From: Lachnospiraceae bacterium
GTDB taxonomy: Bacteria; Bacillota; Clostridia; Lachnospirales; Lachnospiraceae
Direction: 5' to 3'
DNA: 41,637 bases
Assembly (NCBI GenBank): GCA_017622505.1
Contig: JAGAQZ010000052.1
Span: 1 to 41,637, forward strand
This document shows, one piece after another, positions 1-7,896 of the stretch; within the stretch, counting starts at the first letter, position 1, and every line of letters starts with the position of its first letter. The notes beneath the pieces were generated by a model. That model had not been told where the DNA came from and made no database searches. It saw nothing but the letters and a program-made list of their open reading frames with translations. The translations under genes and the position numbers were made by a program.

Positions 1-42
1 CCAATATTATATGCACAAACAAAACAAAAAGGAGAGTAGCTT

Positions 43-321
43 ATGAGCTCAATTTTAGAAACAATAATGCTAATTTGCTTTGGCTTTTCTTGGCCTTTAA
101 ATGTTATCAAAGCATACAAAGCAAAGACTGCAAAAGGAACCAGTTTACCATTCATTCTTCTCATTATTGCAGGTTATATTGCCGGCATCAGTGCCAAACT
201 GGTTACTCACCAGTTTAACTACGTTCTAATTGCATATATTGTTAATCTTGCAATCGTATCAGCAAATGTAATAATTTATTTTCGCAATGTTTCTTTGGAT
301 AAGAAACATTTGCACGTATAG
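43..321 (+). CDS. small PQ-loop/SemiSWEET-like membrane protein
   Basis: This 92-residue protein has three hydrophobic stretches (about residues 5-22, 35-53 and 61-80) and a Ser-Trp-Pro motif at the end of helix 1, which resembles the PQ-loop of SemiSWEET half-transporters. If that is right it would work as a dimer in the membrane and pass a small solute, possibly a sugar; the substrate is unknown. The ATG follows AAGGAGAG at good spacing. The SGNH-like gene starts 11 nt after its stop, so the two are probably co-transcribed. A close paralogue, roughly two-thirds identical by eye, lies at 33126-33428. The fold assignment is inference; a generic three-helix membrane protein is the alternative. 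Confidence 0.6.
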   Translation: MSSILETIMLICFGFSWPLNVIKAYKAKTAKGTSLPFILLIIAGYIAGISAKLVTHQFNYVLIAYIVNLAIVSANVIIYFRNVSLDKKHLHV

Positions 322-332
322 GAGGATAAAAT

Positions 333-920
333 ATGTTCAAAAATGAAAACTTAAGATATAATGCTTTAAATAAAATTGCTGACTCAAATGGTATTGTCAT
401 TTTGGGTTGCGGTGAGGATTTTTCCATTCCTGTCGGAGAACTCAGGCAAGCCTTTGCTATTACTCCTAAAATATATAACAGAAGTTTTCCTGACCTTTCT
501 GTCAAAGAGGCAATAACAATCTATGATGAATACGTTTCTACACTCACACCGGAAACCGTTTTACTGCATATCGGAATGAATGATTTAGACTTCTTTCATG
601 AAAATAGTACATTATTTATTCAAAAATATCGTGATCTTCTTGCGCACATCCGGCAACAAAATGCCAATTGCCGTATTGCAATTATTGCACTTAAAAACTA
701 TGATAACAATTCCTTAATTGGCGAATTAAATACACATTTGAAATATCTGTCTGAATCTGAGCACTGTGAATATATTGATATTTCCGCAAAAAAACTATGG
801 AATCCTAAAGGAACCATGGATGCCGTATCGTTTGTATACTCTATAGGTTTTGTTCATCCTCTACAAAACAAACGTCCTCTCTACGACCTTGCAAAAATAT
901 TTTTCTGTTATGAAGCTTAA
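333..920 (+). CDS. SGNH/GDSL hydrolase-like protein
   Basis: A 195-residue cytoplasmic protein with the general layout of the SGNH hydrolase family. The clearest block is HIGMND (residues 79-84), matching block III (GxND) with its oxyanion Asn. A C-terminal GFVHP segment sits where block V supplies the catalytic His. The N-terminal GDS block is not canonical: the protein reads ILGCGEDFS at residues 23-31, so the nucleophile would have to be Ser31 or be missing. No signal peptide is seen. A strong TAGGAGGATAAA site precedes the ATG and the gene follows the membrane protein gene by 11 nt. It may be an esterase or acylhydrolase, or a catalytically altered family member. Confidence 0.6.
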   Translation: MFKNENLRYNALNKIADSNGIVILGCGEDFSIPVGELRQAFAITPKIYNRSFPDLSVKEAITIYDEYVSTLTPETVLLHIGMNDLDFFHENSTLFIQKYRDLLAHIRQQNANCRIAIIALKNYDNNSLIGELNTHLKYLSESEHCEYIDISAKKLWNPKGTMDAVSFVYSIGFVHPLQNKRPLYDLAKIFFCYEA

Positions 921-935
921 TATTCCTCATTTCAA

Positions 936-980
936 AAAAACCTTTGAGTATGGGCAATACAGCCCCGCTCAAAGGTTTTT
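936..980. terminator. bidirectional intrinsic terminator
   Basis: AAAAACCTTTGAG and CTCAAAGGTTTTT form a 13-bp stem around a 19-nt loop. It has a T-run on either strand and ends both the rightward 43-920 operon and the leftward ECF gene, whose stop lies just beside it. Confidence 0.85.
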
Positions 981-982
981 CC

Positions 983-1537
983 TTATTCATTCTCCACAAT
1001 TTCGCTTGCCTTCTGCATCGCCTTTTTGACCGGATGATATAAAATCAGCATAATTATCAAATTGCCGATTCCGTGAACCAGGTCAAAAGGAATCCCCGCA
1101 ATCCACCAGGTAAAAGCCACACGGAACCCGTTCAGCAGTCCGCCGTCAAATGCTCCCGTGAAAATATAGGGAATCGAACATAACAAACCAAATAAAAGAC
1201 CGAATATGCAGGATAATAAAACACAACCGAAATACGTATTCTTTTTACGCATCATTAGTACCACCAGTGCCAGCAGGGGCCAAGCATATAAATACATAAC
1301 CCACCACATCTGAAATCCGTACACCACGCCTTCGAACAACACAAAAGCCGGTATAACATAAAAGATTCTCTTGCCGAAATACAGTGTAAACATAATAATC
1401 CAAAAGGTAGTCAGCTCCACATTGGGCACATTTGCCAATGCGAATTTGCACACCTCAATCACTGCAATCATCATACCGATGAGGGCGATATCTTTGGCTG
1501 TTATTTTTTTCTTTCCTTTTACAGTTTCAGCGTTCAT
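983..1537 (-). CDS. ECF transporter S component, probably for cobalamin or a precursor
   Basis: A 184-residue integral membrane protein with about six hydrophobic helices and a basic N-terminus, typical of substrate-binding S components of energy-coupling-factor importers. S components bind a vitamin and dock on a shared EcfA-A'-T module, which is not encoded in this window. The gene follows the DUF4430 gene by about 20 nt in one operon, and that operon sits behind a cobalamin riboswitch with a terminator. This context, more than the protein itself, points to a corrinoid substrate. Expression should fall when cobalamin is abundant. The substrate is inferred; the S-component fold is fairly clear from length and helix pattern. 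Confidence 0.75.
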   Translation of the reverse strand: MNAETVKGKKKITAKDIALIGMMIAVIEVCKFALANVPNVELTTFWIIMFTLYFGKRIFYVIPAFVLFEGVVYGFQMWWVMYLYAWPLLALVVLMMRKKNTYFGCVLLSCIFGLLFGLLCSIPYIFTGAFDGGLLNGFRVAFTWWIAGIPFDLVHGIGNLIIMLILYHPVKKAMQKASEIVENE

Positions 1538-1557
1538 TGGTTTGTTATCATCCTTTG

Positions 1558-1998
1558 CTATTTCTCGTACTTAATGATAAAAGCGTCTCCGTCCATTACA
1601 GGCTGGGTATCAATGCCGTAGTTACAATAGGTGTCATTCACATAAAAGCCCCAATATGCGCCGTTTACATTGTAATCAGCAACTTCACCGTTTATCGCAC
1701 TAATCATAATACCATATTCGCTTTCGGTACCGTCATAGGTCAAACCTTCCGCTTCGTCCATTGCCTGACGCAAGAATTCCGCATCTGTATTTAATTCATA
1801 AACCGTAGACTCATTCGCTGAATTAATAACCTCGATTGTGATTTCCTTAGCACCTGCCTGAGGCTTTGCGCCCCAAATCAACCATGCCGCTACCAATCCT
1901 CCAATCAAAAGCACAATGGCTAACGCACCTGCAACAATTCCCAGGATTTTCTTTGTTTTACTACTCATTTCTTTTTTCGTATAACTCGCTATTTGCAA
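1558..1998 (-). CDS. membrane-anchored DUF4430 protein, likely corrinoid-binding
   Basis: A 146-residue protein with one N-terminal transmembrane segment (about residues 17-43) and an extracellular C-terminal domain with the DUF4430 pattern, including NGAYWGFYVNDTYCNYGI. DUF4430 resembles the C-terminal domain of intrinsic factor and transcobalamin, so a corrinoid-capture role at the cell surface is plausible, handing over to the ECF S component encoded next. I place the start at a TTG (1998) because AAGGAGAG lies 7 nt upstream; an ATG at 1968 is possible but has only a weak ribosome site. The first gene downstream of the cobalamin riboswitch and its terminator. Confidence 0.75.
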   Translation of the reverse strand: MQIASYTKKEMSSKTKKILGIVAGALAIVLLIGGLVAAWLIWGAKPQAGAKEITIEVINSANESTVYELNTDAEFLRQAMDEAEGLTYDGTESEYGIMISAINGEVADYNVNGAYWGFYVNDTYCNYGIDTQPVMDGDAFIIKYEK

Positions 1999-2030
1999 GC
2001 TACACTCTCCTTTCTTATTTTTTATAAAAT

Positions 2031-2060
2031 AAAAAACCTCTTACCGCAAAAGTAAGAGGT
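2031..2060 (-). terminator. riboswitch expression-platform terminator
   Basis: On the minus strand AACCTCTTAC and GTAAGAGGTT form a stem followed by a T-run. It lies between the cobalamin aptamer and the DUF4430 start, about 30 nt before the coding region, as expected for ligand-controlled termination. Confidence 0.85.
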
Positions 2061-2129
2061 TATACGCACATTAACAGAAAGCCCTTAGGCTTATGGAATC
2101 TCGTACTGCCAATTACTCGTGGCTTGGAA

Positions 2130-2315
2130 ACTTACGTTTCCCGTACCGGACACCAGGCAGGTCTCCTGACTCAAGATTCCGCGCACATTCTGCCTTCCCG
2201 GTCCCCCAGTGGCACATAGAATGCACTCCTCTATTACAGTGACGAGTTCGTGCAGGATTTACACCTGCTTCCCTTTTCAATACAGCCAAGCTAACGCTTC
2301 TGTATCACCTGTTCC
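2130..2315 (-). promoter_or_regulatory. cobalamin (B12) riboswitch aptamer
   Basis: The minus strand carries hallmark conserved pieces in order: GCAGGTGTAAATCCTGCAC, GTCACTGTAA, GTGCCACTGG, GGGAAGGC and the B12 box GAGTCAGGAGACCTGCC (about 2156-2173). Downstream lies an intrinsic terminator. Together they form a transcription-attenuating cobalamin riboswitch for the DUF4430/ECF operon. The exact ends are approximate. Confidence 0.93.
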
Positions 2316-2342
2316 GTTCTATGTAATTATATTTCACGTGAT

Positions 2343-3149
2343 TTATTCCGCCGTTTTATTCTCGTTGGCAGGTTCTTCCGACGTTGCTTCTTCAGTAACA
2401 TCTTCCTGCTCCGGCAAATCATCGTCAAGCTTTTCGCTTTCGGCCTTCTCAATCTCGTATTTATTTACGCGACGCTTAAAAAGCCTTTTATAAAACATCC
2501 AGTCCAGCTTTGAACCGAATGAAACTTTTTTCTTCTTGGTAATGACACGTTCGTAAAGCAATGCCACCCACACGCTTGCATTAATCATACGACGATTCTC
2601 GCTGATTAGTTGCAACTGCGTCGCATTGGGCAGTTTGGAAATAATAACATCCGGCGAAATATCATTTAATTCATTCACAAGATCTTCCGCAGTCGAACTG
2701 CCTTCTTCCCAAATATACTTGCCGATTACATTGACACTGGGGTGTAATTCTTTCAAATAACCTTCCAGACTGTCAGCCTTCTCAGCAGAATCCAGAATCA
2801 GGTAGATGCTCTGCTTTCCTCTGGCAAGTTTCTTAATATATTCATGCAAAAACGCATCATTTCGAATTTCGCTCTTTCGCTCTCTTGTGTTCTCTTTTAA
2901 CACATCCAAAACGGTAGGCTCACCATACAAAAGCAAGTCCATTGATTCCAACCATTCTCTCTGCTGGGCATTCTCACCTGCGTCCAGCAACACCTGAGAT
3001 GAAAGATAAAAAATTGTGTTCATTGCACCGTTGCCGATATACTTCAAAGAAAGTTTAATGGCTTCCTTCAACGGATAATCGGTAATGTGCATCCCCAAAA
3101 CATCAATTACTTTCACAAGCTTCACCTTCTTGTTTTGTTTATCCCACAC
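2343..3149 (-). CDS. WecG/TagA/CpsF-family glycosyltransferase-like protein
   Basis: A 268-residue soluble protein with the outline of the WecG/TagA/CpsF family: an N-terminal DVLGMHITDYPL segment, a central segment (about residues 110-180) with VNVIGKYIWEEG and INDISPDVIISKLPNATQ-like spacing, and a basic C-terminal WMFYKRLFKRR stretch like the family's membrane-proximal WLYRL region. The family transfers N-acetylmannosamine-type sugars onto lipid-linked intermediates. Several usual Gly and Asp positions are not conserved, so activity may be changed or lost. The last 35 residues are very acidic. The start is uncertain: GTG at 3149 has a weak ribosome site, and GTG at 3116 is preceded by AAGAAGGTG. 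Confidence 0.55.
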   Translation of the reverse strand: MWDKQNKKVKLVKVIDVLGMHITDYPLKEAIKLSLKYIGNGAMNTIFYLSSQVLLDAGENAQQREWLESMDLLLYGEPTVLDVLKENTRERKSEIRNDAFLHEYIKKLARGKQSIYLILDSAEKADSLEGYLKELHPSVNVIGKYIWEEGSSTAEDLVNELNDISPDVIISKLPNATQLQLISENRRMINASVWVALLYERVITKKKKVSFGSKLDWMFYKRLFKRRVNKYEIEKAESEKLDDDLPEQEDVTEEATSEEPANENKTAE

Positions 3150-3186
3150 ATTTTCGTCCGTCGCAATACGAACAAGCTACCCACAT

Positions 3187-3215
3187 AGTATAACAGAAAG
3201 CGTACATTGTTTCAA
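3187..3215 (-). promoter_or_regulatory. sigma-A-type promoter of the WecG-like gene
   Basis: TTGAAA (3210-3215) and TATACT (3187-3192) on the minus strand are separated by 17 nt, about 35 nt upstream of the coding start. Confidence 0.65.
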
Positions 3216-3296
3216 TATGCTGTACTTAGTTACCCGTTCTGCCATCAAATGAAACACTATATTTTCGGTGCATATCAACTCTTATATCTGTCCGAA

Positions 3297-4139
3297 TTAC
3301 TTAATTTTACGGATACATTTCTCCGTAATTTCGATACGACCGGCTTTCAAAAGATTGCCTACGGCGCGCTTGAATTCGTTCTTACTCATACCCATCTCAC
3401 GCTTAATGGTTTCCGGTGATGCCTTATCGTTAAAAGGTAACACACCATCATAGCTTTCAATCACACTCATAATTTCTGCCGCGTCTTTGCTAATCTGCAA
3501 GTATGCCTTGTCCTTCAGGCTTAAGTTGATTTTACCATCTTCAAGAATACCTGTTACGCGGGCCTCAACTTTGCTTCCGCAGGGCACATTCTTCTGGAAT
3601 TCCTTTGCCGGAACCAGGCCTGAGTACTTGTCATCCACCGCGATAAAAGCACCGAAGTTTTCGCTGATTTCATAAAGCGTACCGGTTACCCAGTCGTCCT
3701 TTTTATACTCGCCGCCTTTTTCAAGGTAGTGATAAAGTTTCATCGTTCCGCAGAGACGATCACTTTTATCAATATAAAGGGCCACAAGTACCTCGTCACC
3801 TTCGCGGACACGATAGGTCTGCTCGCGAAACGGCAATAATAAATCCTTCTCAAGACCCCAGTCTAAAAAGGCACCAATCTTGGTTGTGCCGGCTACTTTT
3901 AATTTGGCAACCTGTCCCAAAGTTACCATAGGCGTTCTTGTGGTTGCAATCAAGCGGTCTGAAGAGTCCTTATAAAGGAACAACTCCGCCTGCTCGCCGA
4001 TTACCATTCCCTTGGGCACCTGCTTTGCCGGCAGAAGCACTCTCTCCTCACCCTTTTTATCATCCAAAGAAGCAAAATACATACCGAATTCTACTTTCTT
4101 TACTGCCTGTAATGTCTGTACTTTTCCTAATTCTAACAT
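3297..4139 (-). CDS. CvfB/YitL-like S1-domain RNA-binding protein
   Basis: A 280-residue protein matching the CvfB family in length and layout: three S1-like barrels (about residues 1-60, 60-130 and 140-210; GAFLDWGLEKDLLLP and GAFIAVDDKYSGLVP are the typical turns) and a C-terminal winged helix (about 225-280, ending with KAGRIEITEKCIRKI). In staphylococci the family affects virulence gene expression through RNA binding; the target here is unknown. I chose the ATG at 4139 because CGGAGGACATT precedes it directly; an in-frame upstream start at 4169 lacks such a site. It is transcribed in the same direction as the thioesterase gene, 112 nt downstream. Confidence 0.85.
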   Translation of the reverse strand: MLELGKVQTLQAVKKVEFGMYFASLDDKKGEERVLLPAKQVPKGMVIGEQAELFLYKDSSDRLIATTRTPMVTLGQVAKLKVAGTTKIGAFLDWGLEKDLLLPFREQTYRVREGDEVLVALYIDKSDRLCGTMKLYHYLEKGGEYKKDDWVTGTLYEISENFGAFIAVDDKYSGLVPAKEFQKNVPCGSKVEARVTGILEDGKINLSLKDKAYLQISKDAAEIMSVIESYDGVLPFNDKASPETIKREMGMSKNEFKRAVGNLLKAGRIEITEKCIRKIK

Positions 4140-4251
4140 AATGTCCTCCGTTCTGTTGGTTGTGGGCATTTCTTCATACCCGTTTTATAAATTGTTTTTG
4201 ATATAAAAGTTGCGTTCCTGCATTCATTGCAACCCAACGCACTTATATAAA

Positions 4252-4965
4252 TCACTGCGCATTTGTTTCAAACAGCAGCACTGCGTAAGCCGCATCTTCA
4301 CCGTTGTGAATGGCCACTTTGTAAGCGCCGTCTTCCTCGGATACCCAAGGGGTGATTTCATCGCCAAGCATTGCCTGCTTGCGGTATTCCACGCGCAGTT
4401 TGTTCACCGTATAATTCTCCGGCAAATACTGTTGCGCCATTGCCACATACTGGCCGTTGTTTACGTGATGATTGGTATCCAAATGATGCACACCGACGTG
4501 AAAATGCTCCATTTCTTTTTTATCGTCGCCAAGCACAATTTTAGCGCGGGAATATTCCATGGGATACTTCTCTTCGATTTCATAGGCATTGAGAATTTCA
4601 TCCGCAGGACGCACCGGTTTCATAGCATTGAAATCCATCAGCATCCAGGTACTGTCCGCAACCGCCAAAAGCTCGCCCGCCTCATCACGCATAAAAAAGT
4701 TACGATAGCCGAAGGTTCCGCGAAAACCGTGAGGCGCTGTGGAAATCACCACTGTCTCGCCCATTCTCGGATAACGATTCACCTCAATTTGCCAGGTCAG
4801 AAGAATCCAGCCTAAGTTCTTTTTACTTAATTCCCAATAACCTACCTTACGGTCATCGGAATCCAAATTAACACAATCCTGGAAATAATCGATTAGGGAA
4901 CACATGGTCAGAAATCCATCTGTTCCCACCTCGCTGTATCTGATTCGGGTTTTCCATTCGTACAT
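4252..4965 (-). CDS. acyl-ACP thioesterase (double hot-dog fold)
   Basis: A 237-residue protein with the bacterial FatA/FatB-type thioesterase pattern. The N-terminal hot-dog half starts with YSEVGTDGFLTMCSLIDYFQD; the C-terminal half holds VGVHHLDTNHHVNNGQYV (about residues 156-173), with the Asp, Asn and His positions expected of the active site. It should release free fatty acids from acyl carrier protein in the cytoplasm. Length is normal for the family. A ribosome site (AAAGGGGAAC) precedes the ATG. Confidence 0.9.
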   Translation of the reverse strand: MYEWKTRIRYSEVGTDGFLTMCSLIDYFQDCVNLDSDDRKVGYWELSKKNLGWILLTWQIEVNRYPRMGETVVISTAPHGFRGTFGYRNFFMRDEAGELLAVADSTWMLMDFNAMKPVRPADEILNAYEIEEKYPMEYSRAKIVLGDDKKEMEHFHVGVHHLDTNHHVNNGQYVAMAQQYLPENYTVNKLRVEYRKQAMLGDEITPWVSEEDGAYKVAIHNGEDAAYAVLLFETNAQ

Positions 4966-5059
4966 AAAAGTTCCCCTTTATTCGCTCGTTGCTTGAATAA
5001 TCGATTTTAGGTTCTTTCAAATTCTATCGCAAAAAATAGAGTTTGGCAAATAGAATCTT

Positions 5060-5596
5060 TTATGCCCAGGGATCCTGTTCTGTAGGAATTCTGATATCCG
5101 CAAGACACTGAATTTCGTTGATAAACCACTGATTCGTGGAAGGTTTTCTGCGCAATTTAACAGGTCTGGGTGCATCTGCGCCGCCACTTGTTACATAAAG
5201 CGTTGCCCAGTTCTCTTCCGAATATGAATACGGATTATCACTCACTGTAATCGTATACGGTGTTGTGGGCGTATAGCCGTTATCCTGCGTTGCACCCTTA
5301 AAAAACGATAATGTCTTATACTGCTTTCCGGCAAGGCGGTCCTTGATAAATTGCTTTTCTCTTTCACTCACACTCTCCGGTCCTTTTAAAAAGTCCAACA
5401 TCTCCCAAGTTGCACTTGCATCCTTTTCCCAATTGCATAAAACAGCAATGCAAAGTGCTGTTGTCTTGAACGCAGAATCCAAAGAAGCCTCCGGCAATGC
5501 CTGCAACTCTGCCAAACTTGTGGGCAAAGAAGCAAACGTAAAGCTTTCACTACGGTTTCCGTTATTCGAATTTGTTGCTGTCATTTGATTGTTCAT
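5060..5596 (-). CDS. DUF6935-family protein
   Basis: A 178-residue soluble protein without signal peptide or membrane segment. The first 30 residues are Ser/Asn-rich and probably disordered. The remainder fits the pattern I associate with DUF6935: SFFKGATQDNGYTPTTPYTI, VSDNPYSYSEENWATLYV, SGGADAPRP and a C-terminal ADIRIPTEQDPWA. The function of the family is unknown; it is common in Lachnospiraceae-like genomes. AAAGGAGGATTAGG precedes the ATG, and a good promoter lies about 100 nt upstream, giving a long leader. The gene sits directly left of the tRNA-Gln insertion site. Confidence 0.7.
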   Translation of the reverse strand: MNNQMTATNSNNGNRSESFTFASLPTSLAELQALPEASLDSAFKTTALCIAVLCNWEKDASATWEMLDFLKGPESVSEREKQFIKDRLAGKQYKTLSFFKGATQDNGYTPTTPYTITVSDNPYSYSEENWATLYVTSGGADAPRPVKLRRKPSTNQWFINEIQCLADIRIPTEQDPWA

Positions 5597-5702
5597 TTCC
5601 TAATCCTCCTTTTACATATAAGGCACCGGAACAAGCGACCGCCGTTACAATTCCTATGTAATTCACCTCGTTCCGTATACCCATACTCTCTCGTCATTTG
5701 TA

Positions 5703-5731
5703 ATTATATCACCGGCAGCTACTATCGACAA
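5703..5731 (-). promoter_or_regulatory. promoter of the DUF6935 gene
   Basis: TTGTCG (5726-5731) and TATAAT (5703-5708) on the minus strand are 17 nt apart. The roughly 100-nt leader that follows contains CGGAAC/GTTCCG arms (about 5627 and 5669) able to form a long hairpin. Confidence 0.65.
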
Positions 5732-5782
5732 TAAAATTGTGCTATTTATGCTACGCCTATCCGTTTGTCTTATTTGTAACAC

Positions 5783-5810
5783 AAAAAACCTCAACGATTT
5801 CTCGTTGAGG
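5783..5810 (-). terminator. displaced tRNA-Gln terminator copy
   Basis: CCTCAACGA-GAAA-TCGTTGAGG stem with a GAAA tetraloop and a T-run on the minus strand. It is identical to the copy behind the intact tRNA at 26582-26609, and could also stop plus-strand reading. Confidence 0.85.
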
Positions 5811-5821
5811 TTTCTTTTTAG

Positions 5822-5868
5822 CAGGGCTACAAGGATTCGAACCTTGAGATGACGGAGTCAGAGTCCGT
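5822..5868 (-). pseudogene. tRNA-Gln 3' fragment left by integration
   Basis: This holds the anticodon arm, variable loop, T arm and 3' acceptor strand of tRNA-Gln(CTG), but no D arm or 5' acceptor strand; the sequence continues into unrelated DNA at 5869. It is the original 3' end of the gene, displaced when the element restored the tRNA with its own copy. Confidence 0.9.
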
Positions 5869-5925
5869 AAACGAATATTGATTTTTCCCTTATTTCTCGC
5901 TGGTTTCAGAATCTCTATAATTTCA

Positions 5926-5947
5926 AATTGACCTATCAATTGACCTA
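5926..5947 (+). repeat. tandem AATTGACCTAT pair, left end
   Basis: AATTGACCTAT at 5926-5936 and AATTGACCTA at 5938-5947 repeat with a 12-bp period. The same pair in the same orientation lies near the right end at 26433-26455. Position and arrangement suit arm-type binding sites for the integrase N-terminal domain; this role is inferred. Confidence 0.75.
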
Positions 5948-6320
5948 ACGGTCTTTTATAGGGGCCGAAATCGCTCTTTTTCCTGCTATTATACCCTTAC
6001 GCATATTTCTTCCGAATAGTTTTATTACTTATCGTATTATATAACTTTACATTAAAAAAACAATAAACTTATTGTTCTTTATATGGCATTTGCAAGTTTT
6101 CTGTTTTTCTGCAACTAATAACATTTGCACGCAACTTGCTATTATTACATAGTCTCACTAATAATCTACCACTCATTTATAAACAAGAAAATTTAAACTT
6201 TTTAAAATCATAAGTCGTCACATAAAAAGCCGTTGTCTCTCATTATTTAAACCAACTCTTTATTATTTAATATAAACCAAAGATAACTAAAAGATTACGT
6301 ACTCTCGAACTTAAATCCAC
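5948..6320. other. non-coding left end of the element
   Basis: This roughly 370-bp AT-rich stretch between the putative arm sites and the HEPN-like gene holds no credible open frame. I see no strong hairpin or promoter in it. It is the downstream side of the leftward HEPN gene. Confidence 0.6.
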
Positions 6321-7802
6321 CTAATCAAGACTCAATATGTCAATTAGTTTAGACGAATACACTCCCTTTGCATTCACTGAAAAAAACTCTTCTGCACTTA
6401 ATAACTCCTTTAATTCAAATGCTCTCTCCGCAGTATCAACCGAACCAAATTCTATAACAATATCTTTAAACTTCTCTTCTACTTCGTTCTGTGGCTTATA
6501 TTCCAATATATGATCAATATTAATTTGTTCCTCCATATCTGAAATAGTTGTAAACGGAATTATACGATAAAACAGCACAAACTCCCAGAGCGGACCATTG
6601 TTAAGAATTAGATTAAACTCACAAGCATCAATGCTTATATACTCATTATATTTTCTAAATATTGCTCCACTTTTTGCATTAATTATTTCATTTTCAAAAT
6701 AACATATTTGGCCCGGGGAAATTTTTTGAAGTTTTTCTTTAACCTCATCACTAACAAGCATAAGTTGACCCATGCATTCATCTTCCACATAAATGCATGC
6801 TTTTTTCGGATAAATCTCTGGTATGCTAACTCCATCTATTTTTTTATTATGCTTATGAACAGGATACCCTGACATATCAACTTCATATAAAGGTTTTTCC
6901 TGCGTCAACTGCCAATATAAAATTGCCTGAGCCACAAAGGCATAGCAAAAATCAGCATCTCTCTTTTCCCATTCTCTCTGCATTACCGTATAACCAGTCT
7001 TTATTGCTCTATATTCACCTGGAATATGATCAATATACCTTCGATACAAACGATAATCTGCCGGATTTATATTCGTTCCTAATATCGAAATCTCCTGTTC
7101 AAGGCTTTCAATATACCAATACAATTCTATTGATTCCTGTTTTAGATGCGGCATCACCGCCATCTTATTATAATGGTGCGAATTATGGCGAAGCAAAAAA
7201 TCTCCCAATTCAAATGCATCTCTGCAGGCCACAATGGCATCTAAAAACCGTCCCATAACAATATTTTGTTCCGCTGCGACCAAATGCGCTTTTATATCTC
7301 CGTTTTCGATAAGTGTTGAATATGCTATTTCTTGTGCTGTTAAACCAAATACTTTGCTTAATATCTTGTCAAAAAAACGCTCCCCATAATCAATAAACAT
7401 CTTCAATTCACCTATCGGCAATATCAACCCATGTTGCACATTGTTTCTAAGCACACGAAGCTGTCTTACTTCATTTTCGAATGGTAATCCAATTTTTTTT
7501 CCATCTAACAGGGTTCTTTCTTTTAAAAATTTATCAACTTCGCTAAATAATCCCATCAATTCTGGTGTATTAATCGCTTTTCCCGTTTTTTCTTCAATTT
7601 CAAGATGCTTAATTAATATTCTTAATAAATATTCTATTGAATTGTCCAAACTATGTATAGCAATCATAGTATCAAAACTATTTCCTGTTTGAGCATGCAT
7701 TATGGCATGTTCAAGAAAATGTTTTGCTTTAATAAGCAATTCCATAATATGTGGTGAGGGAGTTAACGGTAATTCAATTTTATCTGTAGTATCTGTACAC
7801 AT
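6321..7802 (-). CDS. HEPN-like domain protein, function unknown
   Basis: A 493-residue soluble protein. The N-terminal part (about residues 20-155) is helical and reads like a HEPN domain: a DNSIEYLLRILIKHL helix followed by VLRNNVQHG, in which R119 and H124 form the Rx4H motif used by HEPN ribonucleases. Some HEPN-type proteins with RNxxxH motifs are non-catalytic, so RNase activity is only possible. The middle is helical, and the C-terminal part (about 320-493) looks mixed alpha/beta and is not recognised. TTGGAGAGAAAAT precedes the ATG. It is the last gene of a leftward run beginning at 10060 and sits at the element's left end, a usual place for exchangeable cargo such as defence genes. 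Confidence 0.55.
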   Translation of the reverse strand: MCTDTTDKIELPLTPSPHIMELLIKAKHFLEHAIMHAQTGNSFDTMIAIHSLDNSIEYLLRILIKHLEIEEKTGKAINTPELMGLFSEVDKFLKERTLLDGKKIGLPFENEVRQLRVLRNNVQHGLILPIGELKMFIDYGERFFDKILSKVFGLTAQEIAYSTLIENGDIKAHLVAAEQNIVMGRFLDAIVACRDAFELGDFLLRHNSHHYNKMAVMPHLKQESIELYWYIESLEQEISILGTNINPADYRLYRRYIDHIPGEYRAIKTGYTVMQREWEKRDADFCYAFVAQAILYWQLTQEKPLYEVDMSGYPVHKHNKKIDGVSIPEIYPKKACIYVEDECMGQLMLVSDEVKEKLQKISPGQICYFENEIINAKSGAIFRKYNEYISIDACEFNLILNNGPLWEFVLFYRIIPFTTISDMEEQINIDHILEYKPQNEVEEKFKDIVIEFGSVDTAERAFELKELLSAEEFFSVNAKGVYSSKLIDILSLD

Positions 7803-7896
7803 ATTTTCTCTCCAATATTTTTATCCGCTTAATTTTTGGTTTATGAGAATATTTCAACTCATCATTTACTTTTCCCATATGTCTATTTATTTAATT

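Larger units (their letters stand above)
5781..5868. repeat. left 88-bp direct repeat (attachment site, left junction)
   Basis: This is identical over 88 bp to 26580-26667; the bases immediately outside differ (C/A on the left, A/T on the right). It contains the tRNA-Gln terminator and the 3' 47 nt of the tRNA. The paired copy at the intact tRNA marks this as an att junction of an element integrated into the tRNA 3' half. Confidence 0.95.

Noticed and set aside
4210..4815. 201-aa plus-strand frame opposite the acyl-ACP thioesterase
   Set aside because: The thioesterase motifs on the minus strand are unmistakable; the opposite frame has a His/Cys-rich composition typical of a shadow.
5757..5939. 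60-aa open frame across the left att site
   Set aside because: It reads through the tRNA terminator and fragment and the arm repeat, with no ribosome site. It is a by-product of the att structure.
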